Origin: DASZUK01 sp963844575
Lineage (GTDB): Bacteria; Actinomycetota; Acidimicrobiia; Acidimicrobiales; RAAP-2
Direction of reading: 5' to 3'
Assembly: GCA_963844575.1 (NCBI GenBank)
Contig: CAWJOU010000005.1
Span: 806,001 to 870,000, forward strand
DNA: 64,000 bases
This document shows, one piece after another, positions 1 to 7,720 of this stretch (positions are counted from its first letter, which is position 1; each line of letters opens with the position of its first letter). The translations under genes and the position numbers were made by a program. The notes below the pieces were generated by a model that searched no databases, was not told the origin of the DNA, and was given only the letters and a program-made list of their open reading frames with translations.

Positions 1-439
1 TGGCGGCGGCGTCCTCGTGGAGGTCCGGCTGGACGTTGATGAACGAGATCGGCGTCTTCCCGGTCACGCCGCCGTCGCCGATCAGGTAGCCCAACATCCG
101 GGCATGTGCCGGAGGGACCGGCTGCTCGTCGCCGAAACCCCCCGCCCGGCGCGGGCGGGCCAGGCGATCGCCGACGCCCAGCTCCCCCGCCTCCCGCCAG
201 CCAGCGTCAGTGAGCACCCTGTGGTCCGCGGTGACCCACAGCTCCGTGCCGTCGCGCAGGTGCAGTCCGACGACCTCGTGCTCTCCTTGGTCCATCCGGG
301 CCACGATCGGCCGGACATGCAGCTTGCCCGCCTTGTCGGCGGCCATCACGGCGACCCCTTCGCCGCGTTCCACGACGTCCTCGATCCGGTGGGTGGTCCC
401 AGTGACCGGGTCGAAGACCGTCGTCCCGGCCGCCACGCA
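1..439 (-). other. RecA intein 2 (M. tuberculosis RecA-type position), N-terminal part
   Basis: A second insertion begins with Cys directly after VKVVKNK, 46 extein residues past the first intein. Its opening CVAAGTTVFDPVTGTTHR is close to the start of the M. tuberculosis RecA intein, and the site is the same. Block B (WVTADHRVLTDAGW) and the first endonuclease motif (MLGYLIGDGG) are visible. About 146 residues lie inside the window; the rest, including the C-terminal splice junction, is off the left edge, so completeness cannot be judged. Confidence 0.93.
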
Positions 440-2272
440 CTTGTTCTTGACCACCTTCACCCGGGTCCGATTGCCGATCATCTCGGCCCCGTCCTTGATG
501 GTCTCGATCCGGCGGATGTCCAGCCGGACCGACGAGTAGAACTTCAGCGCCCGCCCGCCCGGGGTCGTCTCAGGAGAGTTGTGCACGACGACGCCGTCGA
601 CCAGGTAGTTGTGGCTGCCCTCCACCTCGATGTCGAACCGGTGGGAGTGCTTCGTCGACGGCTTCACGTGGACGTCGATGACCGGCAACGCCATCAGCTC
701 GTAGCGCATCGGAGCGATGACCGGCTCTACGGCAAATCGGCCTCGGTAGGCCGGGAGGAGCTTGTAATCCATGCTCGGATGGACGAACGGCGCGATGAGC
801 GCGTGCAACTTGGCCGTCTCGGCGTTGGTGAACGTCAGCACGGCCTTGCCGACCGCTCCGCTGGGAGCCAGCCTGCCGTGGATCCCCCACGTGTCGGCCA
901 GGTAGGCCACCAGGCGGTCACGGGTGGCCGGCTCCATGGCTTCCACACAGATCTGTGCCCGTCCAGTCCCACCCTTGGTCCGCTTCTGCACTCCCTTGGA
1001 GCGGATGGTGAAGTTGGCGTCGTCCATGTACCAGAGGGCGATGGAGAGGGGGGTGAGGGCCTTCAGGTACTCATCGTCGAGCACCTTCTTGCCTTCGACG
1101 TAAACCGACCGTCGAAGCTCGGCCAACTCCGCTAGTGGCTGGAAGTCGTACTGGACGACCCCGTCTTCCCGGACGTGACGGCTCGATTCGAGATTGCCGA
1201 AGAGCGAGGCCTTCCAGTCGGCATAAGCGACCTGCGCGGCGCCATGGCAGTAACGGAAGCGTGCACCGTGGCCACTCCGGGTGGGAGAGACCGCTCCGTC
1301 CCCCATCAGGGTGCCGTGGAGAGCCGCCCACTGGAATGCCGACAGATAGTGGGGGAGGGCCTGCATGACCCGGTCTCCGACTTTCAGGTCCCCCGCCTCC
1401 CGCCATCCGGCCGGGGTTCGGATCAGATGGTTGCTGGTGGCCGCGAACTGCGCCTTGCCGTTCCCCATGGGCTTCGCCACGGTGAATTGCAGGAACTCGT
1501 CCGTCCTGCCGTTGTCGAACCAGTTCACCACCCGCTTGGGAACGACCGCGCCGACCGCCGGATCGTACGAGAGAACCTCGACCGGGAGCCGCTGGTTGAC
1601 GATCTTCCCGATCTTCTCCGTCGACCCGTCGGCCAGCACCACTCGGGTGTTGTAGTGGAAGCAACCATAGAGAACTCCGATCTTCTCCCGGAGCTGGTTG
1701 ATGAAGACGGCGATCGTGTCCGATTTGTTGAGCGTCCCGGTGAGCTTCCGTAGGGCCTGCGACATCAGCCGGGCCTGCAGCCCGACGTGGGTGTCACCCA
1801 TCTCCCCGTCGATCTCCGCACGCGGCGTCAGCGCGGCCACCGAGTCGATGACGATGATGTCCAGGGCGCCCGACCGGATCAGCATGTCCGCGATCTCCAG
1901 GGCCTGCTCCCCGGTGTCCGGTTGGGAGATCAGCAGGTCGTCCACGTTGACCCCGATGGCCTTGGCGTACACCGGGTCCATGGCGTGCTCGGCATCGACG
2001 TACGCGCAGATGCCGCCGTTCCGCTGGGCTTCGGCGACGCAGTGCATGGCCAGCGTCGACTTCCCGGACGACTCCGGGCCGAAGATCTCGACGATCCGGC
2101 CCCGGGGGAGCCCACCGATGCCGAGGGCGAGATCCAGGGAGAGCGCTCCCGTGGGGATCGCCTCGATGCCCAGGTTGATGTTGTCGCCCATCCGCATGAC
2201 CGAGCCCTTGCCGAACTGCTTCTCGATCTGCCCGAGGGCCACGTCCAGGGCCTTGTCTCGCTCCTCTGCCAT
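1..2272 (-). CDS. recA: RecA recombinase precursor with two inteins (3' end outside window)
   Basis: RecA forms filaments on single-stranded DNA, catalyses strand exchange and triggers LexA self-cleavage. The N-extein (residues 1-203, from MAEERDKALD) carries Walker A GPESSGKST at 65-73. The frame then enters a 362-residue intein, returns to RecA for 46 residues (SPETTPGGRALKFYSS to RVKVVKNK), and enters a second intein that runs off the left edge. ATG at 2272 is preceded by GAGGAGAG at good spacing. A LexA-type palindrome lies about 120 bp upstream, just past the thpR stop. Protein splicing must remove both inteins for function. The frame is open across the whole 2272 bp, with no stop at either junction. 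The C-terminal extein was not seen. Confidence 0.96.
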   Translation of the reverse strand, partial: MAEERDKALDVALGQIEKQFGKGSVMRMGDNINLGIEAIPTGALSLDLALGIGGLPRGRIVEIFGPESSGKSTLAMHCVAEAQRNGGICAYVDAEHAMDPVYAKAIGVNVDDLLISQPDTGEQALEIADMLIRSGALDIIVIDSVAALTPRAEIDGEMGDTHVGLQARLMSQALRKLTGTLNKSDTIAVFINQLREKIGVLYGCFHYNTRVVLADGSTEKIGKIVNQRLPVEVLSYDPAVGAVVPKRVVNWFDNGRTDEFLQFTVAKPMGNGKAQFAATSNHLIRTPAGWREAGDLKVGDRVMQALPHYLSAFQWAALHGTLMGDGAVSPTRSGHGARFRYCHGAAQVAYADWKASLFGNLESSRHVREDGVVQYDFQPLAELAELRRSVYVEGKKVLDDEYLKALTPLSIALWYMDDANFTIRSKGVQKRTKGGTGRAQICVEAMEPATRDRLVAYLADTWGIHGRLAPSGAVGKAVLTFTNAETAKLHALIAPFVHPSMDYKLLPAYRGRFAVEPVIAPMRYELMALPVIDVHVKPSTKHSHRFDIEVEGSHNYLVDGVVVHNSPETTPGGRALKFYSSVRLDIRRIETIKDGAEMIGNRTRVKVVKNKCVAAGTTVFDPVTGTTHRIEDVVERGEGVAVMAADKAGKLHVRPIVARMDQGEHEVVGLHLRDGTELWVTADHRVLTDAGWREAGELGVGDRLARPRRAGGFGDEQPVPPAHARMLGYLIGDGGVTGKTPISFINVQPDLHEDAAA
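578..1663 (-). other. RecA intein 1 (M. leprae RecA-type position), with LAGLIDADG endonuclease
   Basis: This in-frame 362-residue insertion follows LREKIGVLYG of RecA. It begins with Cys (block A, CFHYNTRVVLADG) and ends VVVHN before the +1 extein residue Ser. Block B is seen as QFAATSNHLIRTPAGW. Two dodecapeptide endonuclease motifs keep their acidic residues (LHGTLMGDG and LALWYMDD-like LSIALWYMDD), so the homing endonuclease may be active. Sequence and position match what I recall of the M. leprae RecA intein, which is about the same length. The splicing residues Cys1, the block B histidine, and the penultimate His with terminal Asn are all present. Confidence 0.95.
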
Positions 2273-2390
2273 CTGGTCACTCTCCTCGTACGTCGATCGA
2301 CGTGGTCTGGTCTGTGTTGTTGGCGCCGACTCTACGGGTGGGCTGTGTCAACGGGCCCTGGAAGGTCAACGGGTTCTGAACTCTACCGGC

Positions 2391-2402
2391 GAACGCATGT
2401 TC
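2391..2402. promoter_or_regulatory. LexA (SOS) box upstream of recA
   Basis: GAACGCATGTTC fits the actinobacterial/Gram-positive LexA consensus GAAC-N4-GTTC, and the palindrome extends one more base each side (C and G). It lies between the thpR stop and the recA start, where an SOS operator for recA is expected. Confidence 0.8.
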
Positions 2403-2403
2403 G

Positions 2404-2943
2404 TCAAGGGATCCTCGGTCCTTCTCGTAACCGAATGGTCGCGCCGGCCAGGGTCTCGTACCGCGCACCGTGCGGATCGAGCTGCGACGACACCAGGCAG
2501 ACCTCGCGGACCGGCCAGCGGCCGTCGACCGGGATGCCGCAGAGCGAGCCGGGCACCCGCCGTCCCCGCCGGGCCCGGGCCAGGGTGAGATGTCCTCGGA
2601 ACGGCGGTTCGCCGCCCCGGACGTACTGACCGATCGGCCACGCCCGCACCACTCTCGCCACTTCGTCCAACCCGACGACCGGCACGCAGAGGATGCCCGG
2701 CCCCAGCGCCGTCGTCGCCGGCCCGACGACCGCTTCCGGGCGGGACGGGAGCTGTTCGACCGCGCCGGCGAGGGCCCCCGCCGCCATCTCCTGCCCGCCG
2801 TCGGGGACCTCCCCCAGGAAGGCGATGGTGACGTGCCACTGGTCGGGCGTCGTCCATCGCAGACCCGGGACGGCCGGTCGGGCCAGCGCGCGGAGCCGGT
2901 CCCGTACCTCGGCCGGCGGCCAGATCGCCACGAACAACCGCAC
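2404..2943 (-). CDS. thpR: RNA 2',3'-cyclic phosphodiesterase (LigT/ThpR family)
   Basis: This is a 179-residue 2H phosphoesterase. Proteins of this family hydrolyse 2',3'-cyclic phosphate ends of RNA and can ligate tRNA halves in vitro. Both catalytic HxT motifs are present, in HVTIAFLGEV and HLTLARAR, at the usual separation, and the N-terminus RLFVAIWPP is typical. The GTG at 2943 is chosen because GAGGAG lies about 9 nt upstream and the conserved N-terminus starts there; the frame stays open further upstream without homology. It precedes recA on the same strand, but a LexA box separates them, so recA can be induced independently. Confidence 0.88.
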   Translation of the reverse strand: MRLFVAIWPPAEVRDRLRALARPAVPGLRWTTPDQWHVTIAFLGEVPDGGQEMAAGALAGAVEQLPSRPEAVVGPATTALGPGILCVPVVGLDEVARVVRAWPIGQYVRGGEPPFRGHLTLARARRGRRVPGSLCGIPVDGRWPVREVCLVSSQLDPHGARYETLAGATIRLREGPRIP

Positions 2944-3049
2944 GCGACCAGTCTCCTCGCGCTCGCGTGGTCGCGGCCGCGACCCTCGGTGGCGTCGTGC
3001 GATCACCGCCGCCGCCGGGCCGGCGCGGCGCTGGCTGGACGCCGTCGGC

Positions 3050-3182
3050 GATCCGGTAGCCTTTGTCGACGCCGGACGCCGGTCCGGTCGCCTTCCCGGG
3101 GCCACGCTCCGCTGGCGGCCAGGAGGGGGCACGGAGTCGCTGGAGAGGTGCGAGAGCGGCCGAATCGGACTCACTGCTAATG
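3050..3182. repeat. Left 133-bp direct repeat with 5' half of tRNA-Ser (att-like)
   Basis: This copy matches 5295-5427 with only three differences (two single-base indels and one substitution, all upstream of the tRNA part). Its last 41 bases (3142-3182) are identical to the first 41 bases of the tRNA-Ser gene at 5387 and stop just past the anticodon loop. The 3' half is missing, so it is not a working tRNA. It looks like the displaced original 5' half of the tRNA gene after site-specific insertion. Confidence 0.85.
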
Positions 3183-3375
3183 GGCCTAGATGCAGCGCCG
3201 CCTCACGGAGACGAATTCGGCGCACTTCCTGGTAATCCGTACCGTGGCTGCGTTCATCGACACTGCCGTCAAGCCCGAGGCCTGGTACCAGCACTATCCC
3301 AACCAGGGATGACACACCGACGAACGAACGTCGTCGTCCCTTTCAATGATGGTTGAACGGAGGAGCGGGCCGTTG

Positions 3376-4317
3376 ATGCGTGACTACGTCGATGTCGACG
3401 TCAGTACGTGGAGCCTGATGCGTGTCGAGCCGATGGGCAGCAAGCCAGACAAGCTGTGGCTCCGCGGCTCCGACAGCCACGACGACAAACCAGTCAGTTG
3501 GCTCTTCAAGCCGCGGGGGATGCAGCGAGAGAAGAACCGACAGTTCCCGAGAGGTGAGGACTGGGCCGAGAAGATCGTCGCAGAGGTAGCAGCCGCACTC
3601 GCGATCCCCGCGGCAGGTGTTCAACTGGCGCACCGGGGCGACCAATTCGGGATCATCTCTCGGAACGTCACGGAAGGACGGGCCCTCGTCCTCGGGAACG
3701 AGATTCTTTCGGGCGCCGACCCCGACTACGACCCCGACCGGCAGCGTAACGTTCCCGGTTACACCGTCGAAGCCGTGGTTTCGGCGCTGGAGGGGCTCGG
3801 AGCGACGGCACCGATCTCCTCTCAGGGGATTGATGCCGCGTCCATCTTCGCCGGCTATCTCGTCCTCGACGCACTTGTGGCCAACATGGACCGGCACCAC
3901 GAGAACTGGGGAGTCCTCGTCGACCAGCGGGGACTGGCGCCGCCCTTGCTTGCACCCACGTTCGACCACGCATCATCCCTCGGATTCCAGCTCTCCGATG
4001 AGGAGCGGACTGAGCGCCTCGACACCGCGGATGGGAACCGAATGCTCGACCGATACGCTGAGCGCGGGCGCAGTCGCCACTTTGCTGGCTCGCCGGGTCT
4101 CGTCAACTTGGCTCTGGACGCCCTCGACCGGTTCTGCACCGGAAGCTGCCGAGACGGCTACCTGGGGCGGTTGGAGGCCCTCAATGACCAGACCTTGTCG
4201 TCCGTCGTGGACGCCGTCCCCGATGGCCGGATGTCACTACCTGCACGTAGGTTCTGCGCAAGACTGATGGGGATCAACCGAAGGAGGTTGCTCGATGGCG
4301 TCAAACGAAGTCGCTGA
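3376..4317 (+). CDS. HipA/CtkA-fold protein kinase (HipT-like), kinase lobe only
   Basis: The 313-residue protein resembles the HipA C-terminal kinase fold. Seen: an ATP-lysine candidate in WLFKPRG (K45), the catalytic loop NMDRHHENW (D172, N177), and the metal-binding PTFDHASS (D197). The N-subdomain-1 of full-length HipA is absent and appears instead in the next gene. ATG 3376 is preferred over the in-frame ATG 3346 because GGAGGAG ends 10 nt upstream of it. HipA-family kinases phosphorylate targets such as glutamyl-tRNA synthetase; the target here is unknown. It overlaps the following gene by 23 bp, so the two are probably translated together. A stand-alone CtkA-like kinase is the alternative reading. 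Confidence 0.75.
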   Translation: MRDYVDVDVSTWSLMRVEPMGSKPDKLWLRGSDSHDDKPVSWLFKPRGMQREKNRQFPRGEDWAEKIVAEVAAALAIPAAGVQLAHRGDQFGIISRNVTEGRALVLGNEILSGADPDYDPDRQRNVPGYTVEAVVSALEGLGATAPISSQGIDAASIFAGYLVLDALVANMDRHHENWGVLVDQRGLAPPLLAPTFDHASSLGFQLSDEERTERLDTADGNRMLDRYAERGRSRHFAGSPGLVNLALDALDRFCTGSCRDGYLGRLEALNDQTLSSVVDAVPDGRMSLPARRFCARLMGINRRRLLDGVKRSR

Positions 4318-5083
4318 TCGCCACGAGAGCACGTTCGCGGACCTCCCGGATGCCCGGCTCTACGTCGCGTGGCAGGACCCGGACTCCCGAGCGGTGGAGC
4401 CCGTCGGCCGGCTCGATCGCGTCCATGACGGCACGGCGGCCGGCTACGAGTTCCGGTACCTCCAGCGCGTGAAGGCACTGCCGGATTTCCAGCCCTTCGT
4501 CAGCTTCCCCGACCCTCATCGTGTCTACCGATCGTCGGCGTTGTTTCCGATTTTCGAGAACCGGCTCATGCCGCGATCGCGGGCCGACTACGAGCAGTTC
4601 ACTCGATCCGTGGGGCTCGGACTGGACGCCGACCCCTTCGAGGTGTTGGCCAGGACCGAGGGCCGTCGGGAGACTGACACGATCGAGATGTTCCCCGAAC
4701 CGATCGTCGACGACGGATTGGTCCGGTGTCATCTCCTCGTCCACGGTATCCGGTACATGGCGGGGGCCGATGACGCGATCGAGCAGCTCTCGCCCGGTCA
4801 ACAGCTGATGGTCATGTCCGACTTGCAGAACCCGGTCGACTCGTGCGCAGTTCTGGTGCGGGACGACACCTTCCATCTGATCGGGTGGATCCCCCGCTAC
4901 CTCACCGCGCTGGTGCGTGATCCTCTTGCCCAGCTTGGTCCCGGCGCCGTACAGGTCACCGTCGAGCACGTAGGTGAACGCAGCGGACCGGTCCACCTGC
5001 GACTCCTCTGTGCCCTACAAGCACAGTGGCCGCACGACGAGGAGCTCCCTTTCAGCGGTCCGGAGTTTGCACCGGTCGCATAG
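4295..5083 (+). CDS. HipS/HipA-N1-like domain fused to HIRAN domain
   Basis: This 262-residue protein starts at ATG 4295 behind a strong AAGGAGG. Residues about 22-131 follow the pattern of the HipA N-terminal subdomain (GRLDRVHDG, then FRYL, FPIFENRLMP, LGLDADPFEVLAR). Residues about 144-215 match the HIRAN pattern (VHGIRYMAG, LSPGQQLMV, NPVDSCAVLV, IGWIPRYL), a module linked to recognition of damaged DNA or 3' ends in other proteins. In HipBST systems the separate N1-like protein HipS restrains the kinase HipT. By analogy this could be the antitoxin/sensor for the kinase encoded just upstream. The fusion with HIRAN is read by eye from motifs; the role is inference. Confidence 0.68.
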   Translation: MASNEVADRHESTFADLPDARLYVAWQDPDSRAVEPVGRLDRVHDGTAAGYEFRYLQRVKALPDFQPFVSFPDPHRVYRSSALFPIFENRLMPRSRADYEQFTRSVGLGLDADPFEVLARTEGRRETDTIEMFPEPIVDDGLVRCHLLVHGIRYMAGADDAIEQLSPGQQLMVMSDLQNPVDSCAVLVRDDTFHLIGWIPRYLTALVRDPLAQLGPGAVQVTVEHVGERSGPVHLRLLCALQAQWPHDEELPFSGPEFAPVA

Positions 5084-5294
5084 TCGGCGCCCCGCCGTCG
5101 TTCACGCCGTCCAGTGGGGCACCGGGCGGTCGGGACGGCCCGCCGGCCGCTGTTGTCCGCCGAGGCAATTCTGTGCCCGGCCCCTTACTTCCGACCCTCT
5201 CCCATCGCCGGCCCTCACCGGCCCGCCGTCAAGGGCCGCCCGGGCGGCCGCGGCACCGTCGGGCGGCTGTTCGATGCTGGTCGGCCCGCGCCGC
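5084..5294. other. Gene-poor right end of the element
   Basis: No credible gene, tRNA or strong hairpin was found between the HIRAN gene stop and the right repeat. The stretch is GC-rich, unlike the two element genes, and may hold the end of the element with its recombinase binding sites. No such sites could be recognised. Confidence 0.4.
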
Positions 5295-5427
5295 GATCCG
5301 GTAGCCTTTGTCGACGCCGGACGCCGTCCGGTCGCCTTCCCGGGGCCCACGCTCCGCCGGCGGCCAGGAGGGGGCACGGAGTCGCTGGAGAGGTGCGAGA
5401 GCGGCCGAATCGGACTCACTGCTAATG
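5295..5427. repeat. Right 133-bp direct repeat (att-like) rebuilding tRNA-Ser
   Basis: This is the partner of the repeat at 3050-3182. It contains the sequence upstream of the tRNA-Ser gene and its first 41 bases. Because the repeat includes the promoter side, the element has brought its own promoter and 5' half rather than the more usual 3' half. Confidence 0.85.
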
Positions 5428-5475
5428 AGTTGACTGGGGGAACCCGGTCCGAGGGTTCAAATCCCTCCCTCTCCG
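5387..5475 (+). tRNA. tRNA-Ser (anticodon GCT)
   Basis: The 89-nt class II tRNA has acceptor GGAGAGG paired with CCTCTCC, discriminator G, and no encoded CCA. The anticodon stem ACTCA/TGAGT closes the loop CTGCTAA (GCT at 5421-5423), followed by a long variable arm and a T-loop GTTCAAAT. It reads AGC/AGT serine codons. It is the insertion site of the 3183-5427 element. Confidence 0.95.
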
Positions 5476-5619
5476 CTGAACCGGTCAGTGTCGGACGGCG
5501 GCCGATGTCAGGTCCCGGCGGTCCCGGCGACCGGACATCGGGGTGGCGAAGGTCGAGCTGGCGCCAGGGCCGTCGCACGCGCGCCGGCTCGGTAACCGGC
5601 AAAAGGAGAGAATGTCGTC

Positions 5620-7107
5620 ATGGCCAACGGGCGCTACTGGTTGCAGACGCTCGGGTGCCCGAAGAACCAAGTCGACTCGGAAAAGCTGGCTGGGCTGCTG
5701 GCGGCGGACGGTTACCGCCCGGCGGACGAGCCGGGCGACGCGGATCTCGTCGTCGTCAACACGTGCGCGTTCGTCGAAGCCGCCCGCCAGGAGTCCGTCG
5801 ACACGGTCCTGCTGCTCGACGAGCATCGGCGCGACGGATCTCGGCTGGTCGTCACCGGGTGCATGGCCGAGCGGTACGGCGACGAGCTGGCCGCCGCGCT
5901 GCCGGAGGTCGATCTCGTCGCTGGCTTCGGCACGGCCCTCGTGCCGGGCGGCGTCGACGGCGGCGCGTCGGTCTCCCAGCCGGCACCGACCTCGGCACCG
6001 GCCTCGGCGCGCGTCCCCGTCAGCCTCGGCTCGGCTCGCCGACACCGGCCGGTCGGCGCACCGAGCTCGACGGCCACGTCCTTCGACCTGCTCGAGCTGC
6101 CCCGACCACCGGCCACCGCACCGTGGGCGTACGTCAAGGTCGCCGAGGGCTGCGACCGTTCGTGCGGGTTCTGCGCGATCCCGTCGTTCCGGGGCAAGCA
6201 GCGGTCTCGCCGCCCGGCGGACGTTCTCGACGAGGTCCGGGCCCTTGCGGCCGGGGACGACGGGGCCAAAGAGATCGTCCTCGTCGCCCAGGACCTCGCC
6301 TCCTACGCCCGGGACCGCACCCACCGGGCGGGCGGGGAAGGCGGGACGGCCACGTCGGCCCGCGGCAGCCGCCGGCGAGGGGAGCCGACGCCGATTGTCG
6401 CCCTCACCCGGGCCGTCGCCGAGCTGGTGCCCCGGACGCGGCTGCTCTACCTCTACCCGTCGAGCCTCACCGACGACCTCGTCGACGCCATCCTGGCGAC
6501 CGGTGTGCCGTACTTCGACCTGTCGCTCCAGCACGTGTCGCGCCCGTTGCTGGCCCGGATGCGCCGGTGGGGCGACGGGGACCGGTTCCTCCGGCGCATC
6601 GCCCGGATACGGGAGGCCGAGCCGACGGCGACGTTCCGCTCGTCGTTCATCCTCGGCTACCCCGGCGAGACCGAGGAGGACCACGACGCGCTGCTCGCGT
6701 TCCTGCAGGACGCGACACTCGACTGGGCCGGGTTCTTCCTGTTCTCCGCCGAGGACGGAACCCGGGCCGCCGACCTCCCGGACCAGGTCGCGCCGGCGCT
6801 GGCGCTCGAGCGCCTGCGGGAGTGCACGGAGCTGCAGGACGCGGTCACGGCCCGGCGACGGGACCTACTGATCGGGCAGACTCGCGCGGTGCTGGTCGAC
6901 GCCGCGGGGATCGGACGGACGGTGCACGAGGCGCCGGAGATCGACGGCGTCGTCCGCGTGCCCGCGACACTGCCGGTCGGGTCCTTGGTGGACATGGTGG
7001 TGACGGCCTCTCTCGGCACCGATGTCGTCGCCGAGCCCGTGCGATCGGACGTCGTGCGATCGGACGCCGGTCGGATGGACGCCGGTCGGGCGGACGGGCC
7101 CGGATGA
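5620..7107 (+). CDS. rimO: Ribosomal protein S12 methylthiotransferase
   Basis: RimO is a radical-SAM enzyme that methylthiolates an aspartate of ribosomal protein S12. The N-terminal UPF0004 domain (LGCPKNQVDSEKL, NTCAFVEAA, VTGCMAERYG) supplies one cluster. The radical-SAM motif CDRSCGFCAIPSFRG supplies the second, followed by a TRAM-like C-terminus. The length, 495 residues, is longer than usual because of Ala/Ser/Pro-rich inserts between the two cluster domains and after YARDR. ATG 5620 follows AAAGGAGAG. It overlaps pgsA by ATGA, giving a rimO-pgsA-cinA unit that is common in Actinobacteria. Confidence 0.93.
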   Translation: MANGRYWLQTLGCPKNQVDSEKLAGLLAADGYRPADEPGDADLVVVNTCAFVEAARQESVDTVLLLDEHRRDGSRLVVTGCMAERYGDELAAALPEVDLVAGFGTALVPGGVDGGASVSQPAPTSAPASARVPVSLGSARRHRPVGAPSSTATSFDLLELPRPPATAPWAYVKVAEGCDRSCGFCAIPSFRGKQRSRRPADVLDEVRALAAGDDGAKEIVLVAQDLASYARDRTHRAGGEGGTATSARGSRRRGEPTPIVALTRAVAELVPRTRLLYLYPSSLTDDLVDAILATGVPYFDLSLQHVSRPLLARMRRWGDGDRFLRRIARIREAEPTATFRSSFILGYPGETEEDHDALLAFLQDATLDWAGFFLFSAEDGTRAADLPDQVAPALALERLRECTELQDAVTARRRDLLIGQTRAVLVDAAGIGRTVHEAPEIDGVVRVPATLPVGSLVDMVVTASLGTDVVAEPVRSDVVRSDAGRMDAGRADGPG

Positions 7108-7679
7108 GCAGCGCGTCGGACCAGACGTTCGGGCCGTCGGCCCTGGCGACGCCGGCCAACGCGCTGACGATGGCTCGCCTGCTGGCGACGCCGGTCTTCG
7201 TCGGCCTGATCGTGACGCAGGGGGCGACGTGGTTGACGGCGGTGGTCGGTGTCGCGGTCGCCGGCAGCGACGGTATCGACGGGTGGCTCGCCCGCCGGCA
7301 GGGGACGACGCGGTCGGGGGCGTTCCTCGACCCGCTCGCCGACAAGGTGGTCGTGCTCGGCGCGCTCGGCGCGCTGGCGGTGCAGCACCACCTCCCGTGG
7401 GCGCCGGTCGGGTTGATCGCGCTGCGCGAGATCGGGCTCGTCGCCTACCGCTCGTGGGCTGGCCGCCGCGGCGTGTCGATCCCGGCCCGCATGTCGGCCA
7501 AGGTGAAGACGCTCGTCCAGGATCTCGCCATCGCCACCTGCCTGCTGCCGCCACTGGCCGGCGAGCACGGCCTGCAGATCGTGGCCATCTGGGTCGCCGC
7601 CGTCCTGACGGTGTTCACCGGCCTGCAATACCTGCTCGACGGGCGCTCGGCGCTACAAGAGGCGGCATCGGGACGATGA
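7104..7679 (+). CDS. pgsA: CDP-diacylglycerol--glycerol-3-phosphate 3-phosphatidyltransferase-like protein
   Basis: The 191-residue integral membrane CDP-alcohol phosphatidyltransferase probably makes phosphatidylglycerophosphate from CDP-diacylglycerol. The catalytic signature is seen as DGIDGWLARRQG followed by GAFLDPLADK, with hydrophobic segments around it (for example ATWLTAVVGVAVAG and IVAIWVAAVLTVF). The start ATG overlaps the rimO stop by four bases, so translational coupling is likely. Related family members with other alcohol acceptors cannot be excluded from sequence alone, but the gene order rimO-pgsA-cinA supports this call. Confidence 0.87.
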   Translation: MSSASDQTFGPSALATPANALTMARLLATPVFVGLIVTQGATWLTAVVGVAVAGSDGIDGWLARRQGTTRSGAFLDPLADKVVVLGALGALAVQHHLPWAPVGLIALREIGLVAYRSWAGRRGVSIPARMSAKVKTLVQDLAIATCLLPPLAGEHGLQIVAIWVAAVLTVFTGLQYLLDGRSALQEAASGR

Positions 7680-7720
7680 GCCGATGAGGAGCGCAGGCCG
7701 ATGAGGAACACCGCCGGGCG

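Larger units (their letters stand above)
3183..5427 (+). mobile_element. 2.2-kb integrated element in tRNA-Ser(GCT), without integrase
   Basis: The DNA between the end of the left repeat and the end of the right repeat carries only two genes, a HipA-fold kinase and a HIRAN-domain partner. It reads as lower in GC than the thpR and rimO flanks. The crossover point inferred from the repeats is the anticodon loop, a common target of tyrosine recombinases. The right end supplies a new promoter region and tRNA 5' half, so the tRNA at 5387 is intact. No integrase is present, so the element is either a satellite mobilised in trans or a deletion remnant. Confidence 0.7.

Noticed and set aside
17..1135. 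A 372-residue plus-strand gene opposite recA
   Set aside because: It is antisense to the clearly coding RecA and intein frame, has Arg/Asp/Val-rich shadow composition and no known motif.
3142..3182. A second tRNA-Ser gene
   Set aside because: Only the first 41 bases are present; the sequence after the anticodon loop is unrelated and cannot form the anticodon, T or acceptor stems.
4974..7679. A single 901-residue plus-strand gene
   Set aside because: The frame runs through the tRNA-Ser gene and out of frame through rimO before becoming pgsA at 7104. Only the last 191 residues are real.
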